DNA of 44,331 nucleotides from JBBKXP01 sp038251315 (lineage in GTDB: Bacteria; Pseudomonadota; Alphaproteobacteria; Rhodobacterales; Rhodobacteraceae), in contig JBBSBK010000020.1 of NCBI GenBank assembly GCA_038251315.1, positions 1 through 44,331 of the forward strand, written 5' to 3'. The position numbers and the translations under genes were made by a program. The notes below the pieces were generated by a model that saw only the letters and a program-made list of their open reading frames with translations, was not told where the DNA came from and did not search any database. Of the stretch, positions 8,010-15,494 are shown piece by piece. Each line of letters opens with the position of its first letter. Positions within the stretch are counted from its first letter, which is position 1.

Positions 8010-10178
8010 ATGCTCACCGCCGATTTCCTTGACGCCCCGTTCCCTTCGCCTGCCGCGATTGCTGCCGACCTGACTGGCCCGGCGCGGTTTCTGAACCGTG
8101 AACTCAGCTGGCTGGCATTCAACTGGCGGGTGCTGGAAGAGGCCGAAAACCCGCGCGTTCCGCTGCTGGAACGGCTGCGGTTCCTGTCGATTTCGGCGAC
8201 CAATCTGGATGAATTCTATACTGTCCGGGTCGCCGGTCTGCGCGAACTGGCGCATGCGGGCAACACGACGCCGGCCCAGGACGGGCTGACACCCGCCGAA
8301 CAACTGGGCCTGATCGATACCGATGCGCGCGCCCTGATGGGGCGACAGCAGGTGGTGTTCGATGCGCTGAAAACAGAACTGGCGGCGGTGGATATCGCCC
8401 TGTTGACGCGCGATGATCTGATGCCTGCCGATCTGCCGTATCTTGACGATTTCTTTCTGGACCGGGTGTTCGCGGTCCTGTCGCCGCTTGCCGTCGATCC
8501 GGCGCATCCGTTTCCGTTCATCCCGAACGAAGGCTTTGCGCTGGCGCTGCAACTCGAACGCAAATCCGACAAACGCCCCCTGCGCGCGCTGTTGCCCGTG
8601 CCCGCCCAGATCGACCGGTTCATCAAGGTGCCCAGCGCTGCGGGCCAGCGCTATCTGCCGCTGGAAGAATTGCTGTTGCTACACCTTGACCGACTGTTTC
8701 CCGGCTACCGGATAAAGGGGCATTGCGCCTTCCGGGTCCTGCGCGACAGCGATCTCGAGCTTGAGGACGAGGCCGAGGACCTGGTGCGGGAATTCGAAAC
8801 CGCATTGAAACGGCGCCGACGCGGCGAAGTGGTGCGGATGAAGCTGTCGGTGGATGCGCCCTCCCCGCTCAAGACCATGGTGATGGAAGAACTCCACGTC
8901 ACTGATGACGAGGTGGTCGAGGTGCGCGGCCTGATCGGCATCGGCGATCTGTCCGAACTTGTCGCGGACGGACGGCCCGATCTGCTCTGGCCGCCCTATA
9001 GTCCGCGTGTCCCCGAACGGGTGCAGGACCACGACGGCGACATGTTTGCGGCGATCCGCAACAAGGACATGCTGCTGCATCACCCCTACGAGACGTTCGA
9101 TATGGTGGTGCGGTTCCTGCAACAGGCGGCCAATGATCCCGATGTGGTCGCAATCAAACAGACGCTTTATCGCACCTCGCGCAACTCGCCCATCGTCGAG
9201 GCGCTGTGCGATGCCGCCGAGCAAGGCAAATCGGTCACCGCACTGGTCGAGCTGAAGGCGCGGTTCGACGAGGCCGCCAATATCCGCCAGTCGCGCCGTC
9301 TGGAACGGGCGGGCGCGCATGTGGTCTACGGGTTCATGCACTACAAGACCCACGCTAAGATCAGCACCGTAGTACGGCGCGAGAGCGGCAAATTGGTCAC
9401 CTACACGCACTATGGCACCGGCAATTATCACCCGATTACGGCGCGCATCTATACCGATCTGTCGCTGTTCACCTGCGATGCAGCATTAGGGCGGGATGCC
9501 ACCAAGGTGTTCAATTACCTGTCGGGGAATGCCGAACCCGAAGGGCTTGAAAATCTGGCGATCGCGCCGCTCAGCCTCAAGGAAAATCTGATCGCGATGA
9601 TCGGGGCCGAGGCGGATCATGTGCGCGCGAGGCGGCCCGGGGTGATCTGGGCCAAGATGAATTCAGTGATCGAAGCGGACGTGATCGACGCGCTATATGC
9701 CGCCTCGCAGGCCGGGGTGCAGATTTCGCTGGTGGTGCGCGGCATCTGCGGGCTGCGCCCCGGTGTCGTCGGCCTGTCGGAAAATATCCGGGTCAAATCC
9801 ATCGTCGGGCGGTTTCTGGAACACAGCCGGATCGTCTGTTTCGGCAATGGCGGCGGATTACCGTCGAAAAAGGCGCGGGTGTTCATCAGTTCCGCCGACT
9901 GGATGGGGCGCAACCTGACGCGCCGGGTGGAAACATTGGTCGAGATCACCAACAACACCGTCAAGGCACAGATTGTCGGGCAGATCATGGCGGCCAACCT
10001 GCATGACGTTGCACAATCCTGGATCATGTCTGCAGACGGCGGCTACATCCGCCCGCCCCTGCCCGAGGGCGAATTCGCGTTCAACTGCCATCGGTTCTTC
10101 ATGGAAAACCCGTCACTGTCGGGGCGCGGATCAGCCGGGGCATCGGATGTGCCAAAGCTGACGCATGGCGAGGATTAG
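8010..10178 (+). CDS. ppk1: Polyphosphate kinase 1
   Basis: PPK1 reversibly polymerises the gamma phosphate of ATP into polyphosphate. The 722 residues match the family length. The N-terminal domain opens with FLNRELSWLAFNWRVLEEA. The two catalytic phospholipase-D-like halves follow. His448 in THAKIS corresponds to the autophosphorylated His of E. coli PPK, and His605 in LEHSRIV to its second essential His. The conserved YGTGNYHP follows the first. It lies 39 bp after hdaA and is followed by a hairpin plus T4 terminator (10225-10243), then ppx. PPK and PPX next to each other suggest coordinated polyphosphate synthesis and breakdown. Confidence 0.96.
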   Translation: MLTADFLDAPFPSPAAIAADLTGPARFLNRELSWLAFNWRVLEEAENPRVPLLERLRFLSISATNLDEFYTVRVAGLRELAHAGNTTPAQDGLTPAEQLGLIDTDARALMGRQQVVFDALKTELAAVDIALLTRDDLMPADLPYLDDFFLDRVFAVLSPLAVDPAHPFPFIPNEGFALALQLERKSDKRPLRALLPVPAQIDRFIKVPSAAGQRYLPLEELLLLHLDRLFPGYRIKGHCAFRVLRDSDLELEDEAEDLVREFETALKRRRRGEVVRMKLSVDAPSPLKTMVMEELHVTDDEVVEVRGLIGIGDLSELVADGRPDLLWPPYSPRVPERVQDHDGDMFAAIRNKDMLLHHPYETFDMVVRFLQQAANDPDVVAIKQTLYRTSRNSPIVEALCDAAEQGKSVTALVELKARFDEAANIRQSRRLERAGAHVVYGFMHYKTHAKISTVVRRESGKLVTYTHYGTGNYHPITARIYTDLSLFTCDAALGRDATKVFNYLSGNAEPEGLENLAIAPLSLKENLIAMIGAEADHVRARRPGVIWAKMNSVIEADVIDALYAASQAGVQISLVVRGICGLRPGVVGLSENIRVKSIVGRFLEHSRIVCFGNGGGLPSKKARVFISSADWMGRNLTRRVETLVEITNNTVKAQIVGQIMAANLHDVAQSWIMSADGGYIRPPLPEGEFAFNCHRFFMENPSLSGRGSAGASDVPKLTHGED

Positions 10179-10200
10179 ACGGTTCAAGCAACAACTTGCG

Positions 10201-10232
10201 CTTCTTTTGGCCATAAATACTCCCGCCGGAGG
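10201..10232 (-). repeat. Dispersed hairpin/GAGTATTT element, copy 1
   Basis: Read on the minus strand this is CCTCCGGCGGGAG, then TATTTATGGCC, then AAAAGAAG. Two more diverged copies occur in the window at 23770-23801 (minus) and 31064-31094 (plus). The CCGGAGG part here also forms the start of the ppk terminator on the plus strand. I recall similar sequences in many Rhodobacterales intergenic regions, but have not verified this. Confidence 0.6.
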
Positions 10233-10243
10233 CTCCGGCTTTT
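10225..10243 (+). terminator. Probable ppk rho-independent terminator
   Basis: GCCGGA-GGC-TCCGGC forms a 6-bp GC-rich stem with a 3-nt loop (10225-10239), followed directly by TTTT. It lies about 45 bp after the ppk stop on the coding strand. Confidence 0.55.
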
Positions 10244-10280
10244 GCACGAGACACTGCCGCTACGGCATGGCGAAAAGTAA

Positions 10281-10298
10281 CGTGGGTCTTGACCCACG
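10281..10298. promoter_or_regulatory. Perfect 18-bp palindrome upstream of ppx
   Basis: CGTGGGTC-TT-GACCCACG is a perfect 8-bp inverted repeat with a 2-bp centre, 43 bp before the ppx start. It has no T-run, so a regulator site or an mRNA leader hairpin is more likely than a terminator. No known operator is recognised. Confidence 0.4.
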
Positions 10299-10340
10299 CC
10301 CCGCCAGCGTCACATGGTCCGGCAGTGACCGGAGGCCCCG

Positions 10341-11888
10341 ATGGACGGACAGACGGAAACCGAAACCACCGATTGGGGCCCTTTTGGGCGGCCCCTGTTC
10401 GATGGGCCAAAGGCGCGCGCGCTTGCACGGGTCGGCGTGGTCGACGTCGGGTCGAACTCGGTCCGGCTAGTCGTGTTTGACGGGGCTGCACGCAGTCCGG
10501 CGTATTTCTACAACGAAAAGATCATGTGCGCCCTGGGCGCCGGCCTGTCCAAAACCAGCAAGCTGAACCCGGAGGGCCGGGTCCGGGCGCTGTCGGCGAT
10601 CCGCCGTTTTGCCGCACTCGCCGACGGAATCGGCATTGCGCCCCTGACTGCCGTGGCGACCGCGGCAGTGCGCGAGGCCAGCGACGGCGCCGATTTCTGT
10701 GCCGACGTGCTGCGCGAGACGGGTATCAAGATCTGGGTCATCGACGGCAAGGAAGAAGCGCGATTGTCGGCGCAGGGCGTCCTGCTGGGCTGGCCGGGGT
10801 CATATGGCCTGGTCTGCGATATCGGCGGGTCGTCGATGGAACTGGCCAACCTGCAGAACGGGCAAGTCGGGAAGCGACTTTCCTCGCCACTGGGGCCACT
10901 GAAACTAGGCGAGGTCAAAGGCAGCAAGAAGGCGCTGCGCCTTCATATCAAGCAAATCATCGCCGGATTGCACGCCGAGATGGGCCACGAGACGGGCAAG
11001 CGCCTGTTTCTGGTCGGTGGGTCGTGGCGCGCCATCGCTCGGGTGGATATGGCACGGCGCGGTTACCCGCTAACGGTGCTGCACGAATACCGCATGACCC
11101 CCCGGCAGGTCACCGCAACGGCCGATTACATCGGGCATCATTCAGTGGCGGAACTGCGCGCCGCAACGATGGTTTCCGAGGCACGGATGTCGCTGGTTCC
11201 GCTGGCGGTGCTGGTTCTGCGCGAACTGGTCAAGGTGTTCAAACCCAGGGATATCGCGGTGTCTTCCTACGGCCTTCGCGAGGGGATGCTGTACGAACAG
11301 ATGCCGCGTGAATTACGCGAACGCGATCCACTGATCGAGGCGTGCCGCTTTGCCGAGGCCAAGGACGCCCGCCTTCCCGGATTTGGCAAAGTTCTGTATG
11401 ATTTCGTGATGCCGCTGTTTCCACGCGCCGACTGGCAACGTCAGCGGATCATCAAGGCGGCCTGTCTGCTGCACGACGTATCCTGGCGTGCACATCCAGA
11501 TTACCGCGACGAGGTGGCGTTTGACAATGCGACGCGTGCCAATCTGGGGGGGTTGAAACACGCCGACCGGGTGTTTCTGGGGCTATCGCTGTTGCACCGT
11601 TACTCCAACAAACGCGAGGGATCGCGGTTCGAGCCGCTGTTCAAGCTGCTGACCGAAAAGGAATTGGCCGAGGCCGAAGTATTAGGCAAGGCGATGCGCC
11701 TGGGCGCGATGCTGTGGCTGAACGCAGACGAACAGCCCGGCAAGTTGCAGTGGAAGCCGAACAAGCGCGAACTGACGCTGGTGCTGAACGCGCAGGCCCG
11801 CCCCCTGTTCGGTGAAGTGGCCGAGGCGCGGTTGGCGGCGCTGACAGCGGCACTTGCGGCGACGTCAATCGTGCGGTTCGCCAAATAG
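10341..11888 (+). CDS. ppx: Ppx/GppA family exopolyphosphatase / pppGpp phosphohydrolase
   Basis: This 515-residue member of the ASKHA superfamily is expected to hydrolyse terminal phosphates of polyphosphate, or pppGpp to ppGpp. Phosphate-binding motif 1 is VDVGSNSVRLVVFD (about residues 34-47) and motif 2 is CDIGGSSMEL (about 159-168). The C-terminal third includes LLHDVSW, reminiscent of the HD-like helical domain of longer family members. The start ATG follows GGAGG with good spacing. The intergenic region behind ppk holds a terminator and an 18-bp palindrome, so separate expression from ppk is possible. Which substrate it prefers cannot be read from sequence. Confidence 0.92.
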   Translation: MDGQTETETTDWGPFGRPLFDGPKARALARVGVVDVGSNSVRLVVFDGAARSPAYFYNEKIMCALGAGLSKTSKLNPEGRVRALSAIRRFAALADGIGIAPLTAVATAAVREASDGADFCADVLRETGIKIWVIDGKEEARLSAQGVLLGWPGSYGLVCDIGGSSMELANLQNGQVGKRLSSPLGPLKLGEVKGSKKALRLHIKQIIAGLHAEMGHETGKRLFLVGGSWRAIARVDMARRGYPLTVLHEYRMTPRQVTATADYIGHHSVAELRAATMVSEARMSLVPLAVLVLRELVKVFKPRDIAVSSYGLREGMLYEQMPRELRERDPLIEACRFAEAKDARLPGFGKVLYDFVMPLFPRADWQRQRIIKAACLLHDVSWRAHPDYRDEVAFDNATRANLGGLKHADRVFLGLSLLHRYSNKREGSRFEPLFKLLTEKELAEAEVLGKAMRLGAMLWLNADEQPGKLQWKPNKRELTLVLNAQARPLFGEVAEARLAALTAALAATSIVRFAK

Positions 11889-12008
11889 TGCGCTATTTGA
11901 AAAATCGTCTCTAATTTTTGTTTCAATAATTTAAAGCTCCGGGTCTCTGGAGACATAGAGTCGTAAAACCCATCAATTTATCGGAAGGTTTGCCAGAAAA
12001 CAGCGGTC

Positions 12009-12110
12009 TAAAGCGTTTTGCGTTTTATCTGAAACAGAGGTATCGCAAATCGCGTTCGACCGAAGGGAGAGGCAGCGACTTGCCATTCCGATCAAACGCA
12101 AAACGCTTTA
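12009..12110 (+). mobile_element. MITE-like palindromic element, copy A (102 bp)
   Basis: The element has perfect 17-bp terminal inverted repeats, TAAAGCGTTTTGCGTTT at 12009-12025 and its complement at 12094-12110. The interior is a structured GC-rich stretch of about 68 bp. Both ends are TA, compatible with the TA target-site duplication of IS630/Tc1-mariner-type elements. Copy B (14199-14300) is the same length in inverted orientation with about 95% interior identity, and copy C (16671-16710) is a 40-bp internally deleted form. The right end supplies the TAA stop of the gene at 12108-12464. It encodes nothing convincing. The 120 bp between ppx and this copy are AT-rich without a gene. Confidence 0.8.
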
Positions 12111-12464
12111 AAGCTCGATTTCTTCACCCGGCTCCGCAGGCTGAAAGACCGGCGCGTCGGGTTTGCGGCGGATCAGGATATCGCCGTTGTCCAGAAACGC
12201 GGGGGCATCGTAGTTGCGGAAATCGTCAACCTTGTCCAGCAGGTCGATCAGCGCCGGCCCCATCTCGGTGGCGAGCGCCCGAAAACGCGGTCCGACATCT
12301 TCGGCAAGGCCACGCAGGTCATCAATCGTCGGTGCCATTTCGCGCATGATGCCGTCAAAAAACATCCGCGCACCTTCCTCCATCAGACTCGTCCCATCAT
12401 CGGTCGCGTCTTGCGCGGGGGCGGCGGTGGCCAGCAGGACCAGAATGGCAGCGGTCTTTATCAT
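12108..12464 (-). CDS. Small secreted protein, function unknown (often mislabelled AAA+ ATPase)
   Basis: From the ATG at 12464 the product is 118 residues with a clear Sec signal peptide (MIKTAAILVLLATAAPAQD). A start nine codons upstream at 12491 would spoil the signal peptide, and the inner ATG has a GAG-type ribosome-binding site. The mature part is acidic and helical, with the segments LMEEGARMFFDGIMREMAP and ALIDLLDKVDDF, and a C terminus rich in Pro and Glu (EPGEEIEL). I recall similar short periplasmic proteins in Rhodobacterales labelled AAA+ family ATPase, but no P-loop is present, so that label would be wrong. Its stop codon lies inside MITE copy A. Confidence 0.7.
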   Translation of the reverse strand: MIKTAAILVLLATAAPAQDATDDGTSLMEEGARMFFDGIMREMAPTIDDLRGLAEDVGPRFRALATEMGPALIDLLDKVDDFRNYDAPAFLDNGDILIRRKPDAPVFQPAEPGEEIEL

Positions 12465-12500
12465 GATCTCAACATAGGCGTGACGGCGCAAGTTTTCAAT

Positions 12501-13511
12501 TCAAAGTGTGATGTCGATGCTGACTGGAAAATGATCCGAGGCGGTCAGCAGGGCGTTACGCAGGCGCGGGTTGTCATAGCAGTCCGGGTCGTCGAAGGGA
12601 TGCCAGATCCGCCATTTCGGGCCCATCGCGGCCAGTCGCGGCGACACCATCACGTAATCAAGCAACGCCGACAGATAGCGCCCGTCGGGCGGGATCTTGA
12701 AACGCGATGTGGTCGGCGCGGCACCGATCCGCTGGGTGAGGGCCATCCGGGCATGTGGGTCAATCAGTTGCAGAGACGGGTCCAGCTCTTCGCCCAGCAC
12801 GATCTCGATACTTGATCTGCCGAAGAGTTTTTCGTACTCGTCCAGCCCCGGCCCGTCGTTAAAGTCGCCCATCACGATCAGGTCGTCGCCCGCCGCCAGA
12901 TGCGCCACGACCCGCGCGCGCAGCCAGATGCATTGGGCCAGTTGCTTGCGCCGGTTCTCGATTGCGACAGCCATGATCTGCGCAGCACCATGGGCGCCGT
13001 GCGGGGCCTTGGATTTGGCATGCACGCCAATCAGGCGCAGCGCCGTGCCCGTATGAGTCATCAGCGCCACTTCGAGCGGCGGTTTGGACCAGCGGATCAG
13101 ATCGGGCGTGGCGTCGATGTCGATGTCCTTGCGGAACGTCGCATCAAAGCGCGGCGCGTCGGGCGTATCCTGTGGGTCATGCCGCGCGGTCATCGCGGCG
13201 GGATCATACAGCAGCATGATTTCCTGCTGGGTGTCGTTGGCGAATCCGATCAGCGCCTTGTTGGTCCGTAACCGGAACCGCCGCGCAAAAGTCTCCAGCG
13301 CCTGCACGCCGTCGCGGTCGCGGCTGGTATCGGGTGCCTCGATGACCATGACAGCATCGGCGTTCAATGCGCGAAACACCCGGCCCAGAGCTTCGATCTG
13401 CTGGCTGCGCTGCACGTCGCGTCGCCCCGACCATGCGTTGTCGTTCAACAGCGCGCCCGCGTCGTCGAACAGCGAATTGAACCATTCGACGTTGTAGGTC
13501 GCGAGCCTCAT
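12501..13511 (-). CDS. Endonuclease/exonuclease/phosphatase (EEP) family protein
   Basis: This 336-residue protein has the full EEP signature set. It has an N-terminal LATYNVEWF, a metal-binding Glu in VMVIEAPD, the middle GDFNDGPG (Asp/Asn) and a C-terminal SDHFPVSI with the catalytic His. No signal peptide is visible, so it is probably cytoplasmic. EEP enzymes cleave phosphodiester or phosphomonoester bonds in DNA, RNA, lipids or inositol phosphates, and the substrate here cannot be told. Its start overlaps the TerB-DnaJ gene stop by 4 bp, so the two are translationally coupled. Both lie in the block bracketed by inverted MITE copies A and B. Confidence 0.85.
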   Translation of the reverse strand: MRLATYNVEWFNSLFDDAGALLNDNAWSGRRDVQRSQQIEALGRVFRALNADAVMVIEAPDTSRDRDGVQALETFARRFRLRTNKALIGFANDTQQEIMLLYDPAAMTARHDPQDTPDAPRFDATFRKDIDIDATPDLIRWSKPPLEVALMTHTGTALRLIGVHAKSKAPHGAHGAAQIMAVAIENRRKQLAQCIWLRARVVAHLAAGDDLIVMGDFNDGPGLDEYEKLFGRSSIEIVLGEELDPSLQLIDPHARMALTQRIGAAPTTSRFKIPPDGRYLSALLDYVMVSPRLAAMGPKWRIWHPFDDPDCYDNPRLRNALLTASDHFPVSIDITL

Positions 13512-14188
13512 TGGGCAGCGGCGTTGATCTGTTCCCAGGCCCGGTTGACGGCGACCAGCCGCTTTTCGGCCAGTTTCACCGCCTCTTCGGGCAGGCCGCG
13601 GGCGATCATCTGGTCGGGGTGGCTGTCGCGCACAGCGCGGCGCCAGGCGGCGCGTACCGCGTCGGCCGGGGCATCGGCATCCACCCCCAGAATGTCGTAG
13701 GGGTCGCGGTCGGCATCTGACACGAACTGCGCCCGGATCCGGCCAAAGCGGCGGTTGTCGAACCCGAAGATCGCCGCAACCCGTTCCAGAAATTCGTTTT
13801 CCGCCGGATGATAGCTGCCATCGGCCAGCGCAATGTGAAACAGCCCCTCCATCACGTCACACAGCGGTTCGGTATTGTCGGCGAACATCGCGGCGATCCG
13901 GGCGGCGTAGTCCTCGAACCCGGCGATATCCTGACGGGCAAGGTTGAACACCTTGGCGGCGTTGGCTTCGTCGCCGGGGCGGATCGTGAACACCTCGCGG
14001 AATGCCGTCACCTCGTCGCGCGTCACCTGCCCGTCGGCCTTGGCCATCTTGGCCCCAAGGCCGATCACCGCGATGGCAAAGGCGACCGAGCGTTCGGGGG
14101 GCGTGCGCAAGCGGTCGAATATGGCCGAAAGGCCTTCGCCTGCGGACAGGGCGGCGATGGCATCGGCAATGCGTGACCAGAGCGACAT
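13508..14188 (-). CDS. TerB-like plus DnaJ-domain protein (DjlA-like)
   Basis: The 226-residue protein has two domains. Residues about 35-140 form a TerB-like helical domain, with the repeated AxADGxxxxxE pattern seen in AKADGQVTRDE and ALADGSYHPAENE. Residues about 160-225 form a J domain, DPYDILGV...SHPDQM, with the HPD tripeptide needed to stimulate DnaK ATPase. This layout matches DjlA-like co-chaperones without the N-terminal membrane helix of E. coli DjlA. TerB domains occur in tellurite-resistance and membrane-stress contexts, but no ter genes are nearby. The gene heads a coupled pair with the EEP gene, and its start lies 10 bp from MITE copy B. Confidence 0.85.
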   Translation of the reverse strand: MSLWSRIADAIAALSAGEGLSAIFDRLRTPPERSVAFAIAVIGLGAKMAKADGQVTRDEVTAFREVFTIRPGDEANAAKVFNLARQDIAGFEDYAARIAAMFADNTEPLCDVMEGLFHIALADGSYHPAENEFLERVAAIFGFDNRRFGRIRAQFVSDADRDPYDILGVDADAPADAVRAAWRRAVRDSHPDQMIARGLPEEAVKLAEKRLVAVNRAWEQINAAAQ

Positions 14189-14198
14189 GGCGTCACTC

Positions 14199-14300
14199 TA
14201 AAGCATTTTGCGTTTGATCGGAATCGCAATTCGCTGCCTCTCCCTTCGGTCGAACGCGATTTGCGATACCTCTGTTTCAGATAAAACGCAAAACGCGATA
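14199..14300 (-). mobile_element. MITE-like palindromic element, copy B (102 bp, inverted relative to copy A)
   Basis: This copy is exactly as long as copy A. Its ends TAAAGCATTTTGCGTTT (14199-14215) and the complement of TATCGCGTTTTGCGTTT (14284-14300) are less perfect, so its terminal repeats have started to diverge. Read on the minus strand, the interior differs from copy A at about two positions. Both ends are TA. It sits between the TerB-DnaJ start and the GNAT stop. Confidence 0.8.
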
Positions 14301-14319
14301 ACAAGCTGGTCAGAGGATG

Positions 14320-14787
14320 TCAGAGTCGTTTTTGCATCAGAACCAGATCGATCCAACGGCCGAATTTTCGTCCAACTTCGGGCAGGCGGGCGATTTCCGT
14401 GAACCCACAGGCGGCGTGAAATGCCGCCCCAGCAGGGTTTTCGGCGCTGACCCCGGCGAACATGCTGTGCATCCCCGCTGCCCGCGCGTGATCGCACAGG
14501 GCAGCGATCAGCGCCCGGCCGATCCCGCGCCCTTGCGCCGCTGCCTGCAGCAGGATGGTGTGTTCGGCGGTGTGGGCATAACCAAGACCGCCGCGAAACT
14601 GGAAATACCTTGCAAAACCAAGGATATGGCCGCCCTCGTCCCAGACCAGACAAGCCGTCGCAGTCAGGGCGACAACTTCGGCCAAGGTCTTTTCTACCGG
14701 GTTAAAGGTGACGGTGGTGTCGCGGATCGCGGCGTTCCAGATCGCCATGTTGGCGGCGGCATCGCCGGCGGTTGCGGGGCGGATCAT
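14320..14787 (-). CDS. GNAT family N-acetyltransferase
   Basis: This 155-residue protein belongs to the Gcn5-related acetyltransferases and most resembles the phosphinothricin acetyltransferase-like (PAT/YncA) branch. It has an N-terminal IRPATAGDAAANMAIWN, the phrase RDTTVTFNP, the acetyl-CoA pyrophosphate-binding QGRGIGRAL (residues 85-93), and a C-terminal FHAACGFTEIARLPEVGRKFGRWID. Such enzymes acetylate the amino group of small amino-acid analogues or toxic metabolites. The natural substrate is not predictable. Its start overlaps the VOC gene stop by 4 bp, so they probably form a two-gene operon. Confidence 0.88.
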   Translation of the reverse strand: MIRPATAGDAAANMAIWNAAIRDTTVTFNPVEKTLAEVVALTATACLVWDEGGHILGFARYFQFRGGLGYAHTAEHTILLQAAAQGRGIGRALIAALCDHARAAGMHSMFAGVSAENPAGAAFHAACGFTEIARLPEVGRKFGRWIDLVLMQKRL

Positions 14788-15386
14788 GACAGTGTCTTTT
14801 CACCACTCGGGGTGTCAAACGTCGCCCGCAATCCCGGCGCGGGGGCCAGTTCGAACCGGATTCGCGGATCGGCCAGCGGGATTTCCGCTAGCCTCTTGGC
14901 GTTTGGGTGCAGGATCGTCAGGGCGGTCAGCGCGCAGCCGCTGGCGGGCAAGCTGATCCCCGGCGGGGTGATCCCCTGACCCCATTGAAGCAAGGTGGGA
15001 AAGCCGCCCGCCTGCGGCAAGCTGCCATCGGCGGGCACCGCGATCCGCCAGTTCAATGCGCCGCGTTCCATCGACACGGCGCGGCCGCCACCCGTATGGG
15101 TGGCAAGGGTCGCGGGCAAATCCGGTACCCGGACGATCCAGTTGACCATGCGCGGCGGGCCATTGAACCCCGCCAGACCGAACCAGCTTTCCTGCGCCTG
15201 TGCGTCCGGATCCGGCGCGATGACCTCGAGGTAGACGCCTCCTGCAAGCCCCAAAAGCCGGTTGTGGGTGCCGAAACGGGCGTGCTTGCCCCCCGGCAAC
15301 AGGGGCACACGCAGGATCGATTCGACCCACGCGGTGCCTGCGTCCAGATCGGCACATCCGACCGCAATGTGATCCAATTCCCACAT
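14784..15386 (-). CDS. VOC superfamily (glyoxalase-like) protein
   Basis: From the ATG at 15386 the product is 200 residues. The open frame extends to 15482, but the N terminus MWELDHIAVGCADLDAGTAWV is the canonical beginning of a glyoxalase-like VOC domain. A second half contains the WIVRVPDLPATLATH and PLLQWG-like segments of the glyoxalase_3 subfamily. VOC proteins bind metals and carry out isomerisation, epimerisation, ring cleavage or resistance functions. His in LDHIAVG is a candidate metal ligand. It is coupled to the GNAT gene and transcribed divergently from nhaA across about 108 bp. Confidence 0.82.
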   Translation of the reverse strand: MWELDHIAVGCADLDAGTAWVESILRVPLLPGGKHARFGTHNRLLGLAGGVYLEVIAPDPDAQAQESWFGLAGFNGPPRMVNWIVRVPDLPATLATHTGGGRAVSMERGALNWRIAVPADGSLPQAGGFPTLLQWGQGITPPGISLPASGCALTALTILHPNAKRLAEIPLADPRIRFELAPAPGLRATFDTPSGEKTLS

Positions 15387-15417
15387 GAGCACACCCCAAT
15401 TGACCCCAGAGCAGCAA

Positions 15418-15470
15418 AACCGCTCTAGCGCGGTTGTTGCAAGGCCAAATGCAGCTATGTGGCAACAAAC
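15418..15470 (+). promoter_or_regulatory. nhaA leader with two overlapping stem-loops
   Basis: Stem A pairs AACCGC (15418-15423) with GCGGTT (15430-15435). Stem B pairs GTTGTTGC (15433-15440) with GCAACAAAC (15462-15470), with one bulged A. They share bases 15433-15435, so the full forms exclude each other. They lie in the leader of a Na+/H+ antiporter gene, where ion-responsive RNA elements are known in other bacteria. Identity with any known riboswitch is not shown. Confidence 0.3.
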
Positions 15471-15494
15471 GTGACCGATCATTCAGGATATCAG

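Noticed and set aside
12108..12464. AAA+ ATPase label recalled for similar proteins
   Set aside because: The sequence is short and has a signal peptide and no P-loop or Walker B motif.
11990..14304. Similar peptides (FAFYLKQRYRKSRSTEGRGS) encoded in two open frames
   Set aside because: These are translations of MITE copies A and B. The shared peptide comes from the DNA repeat, without a ribosome-binding site or a domain.
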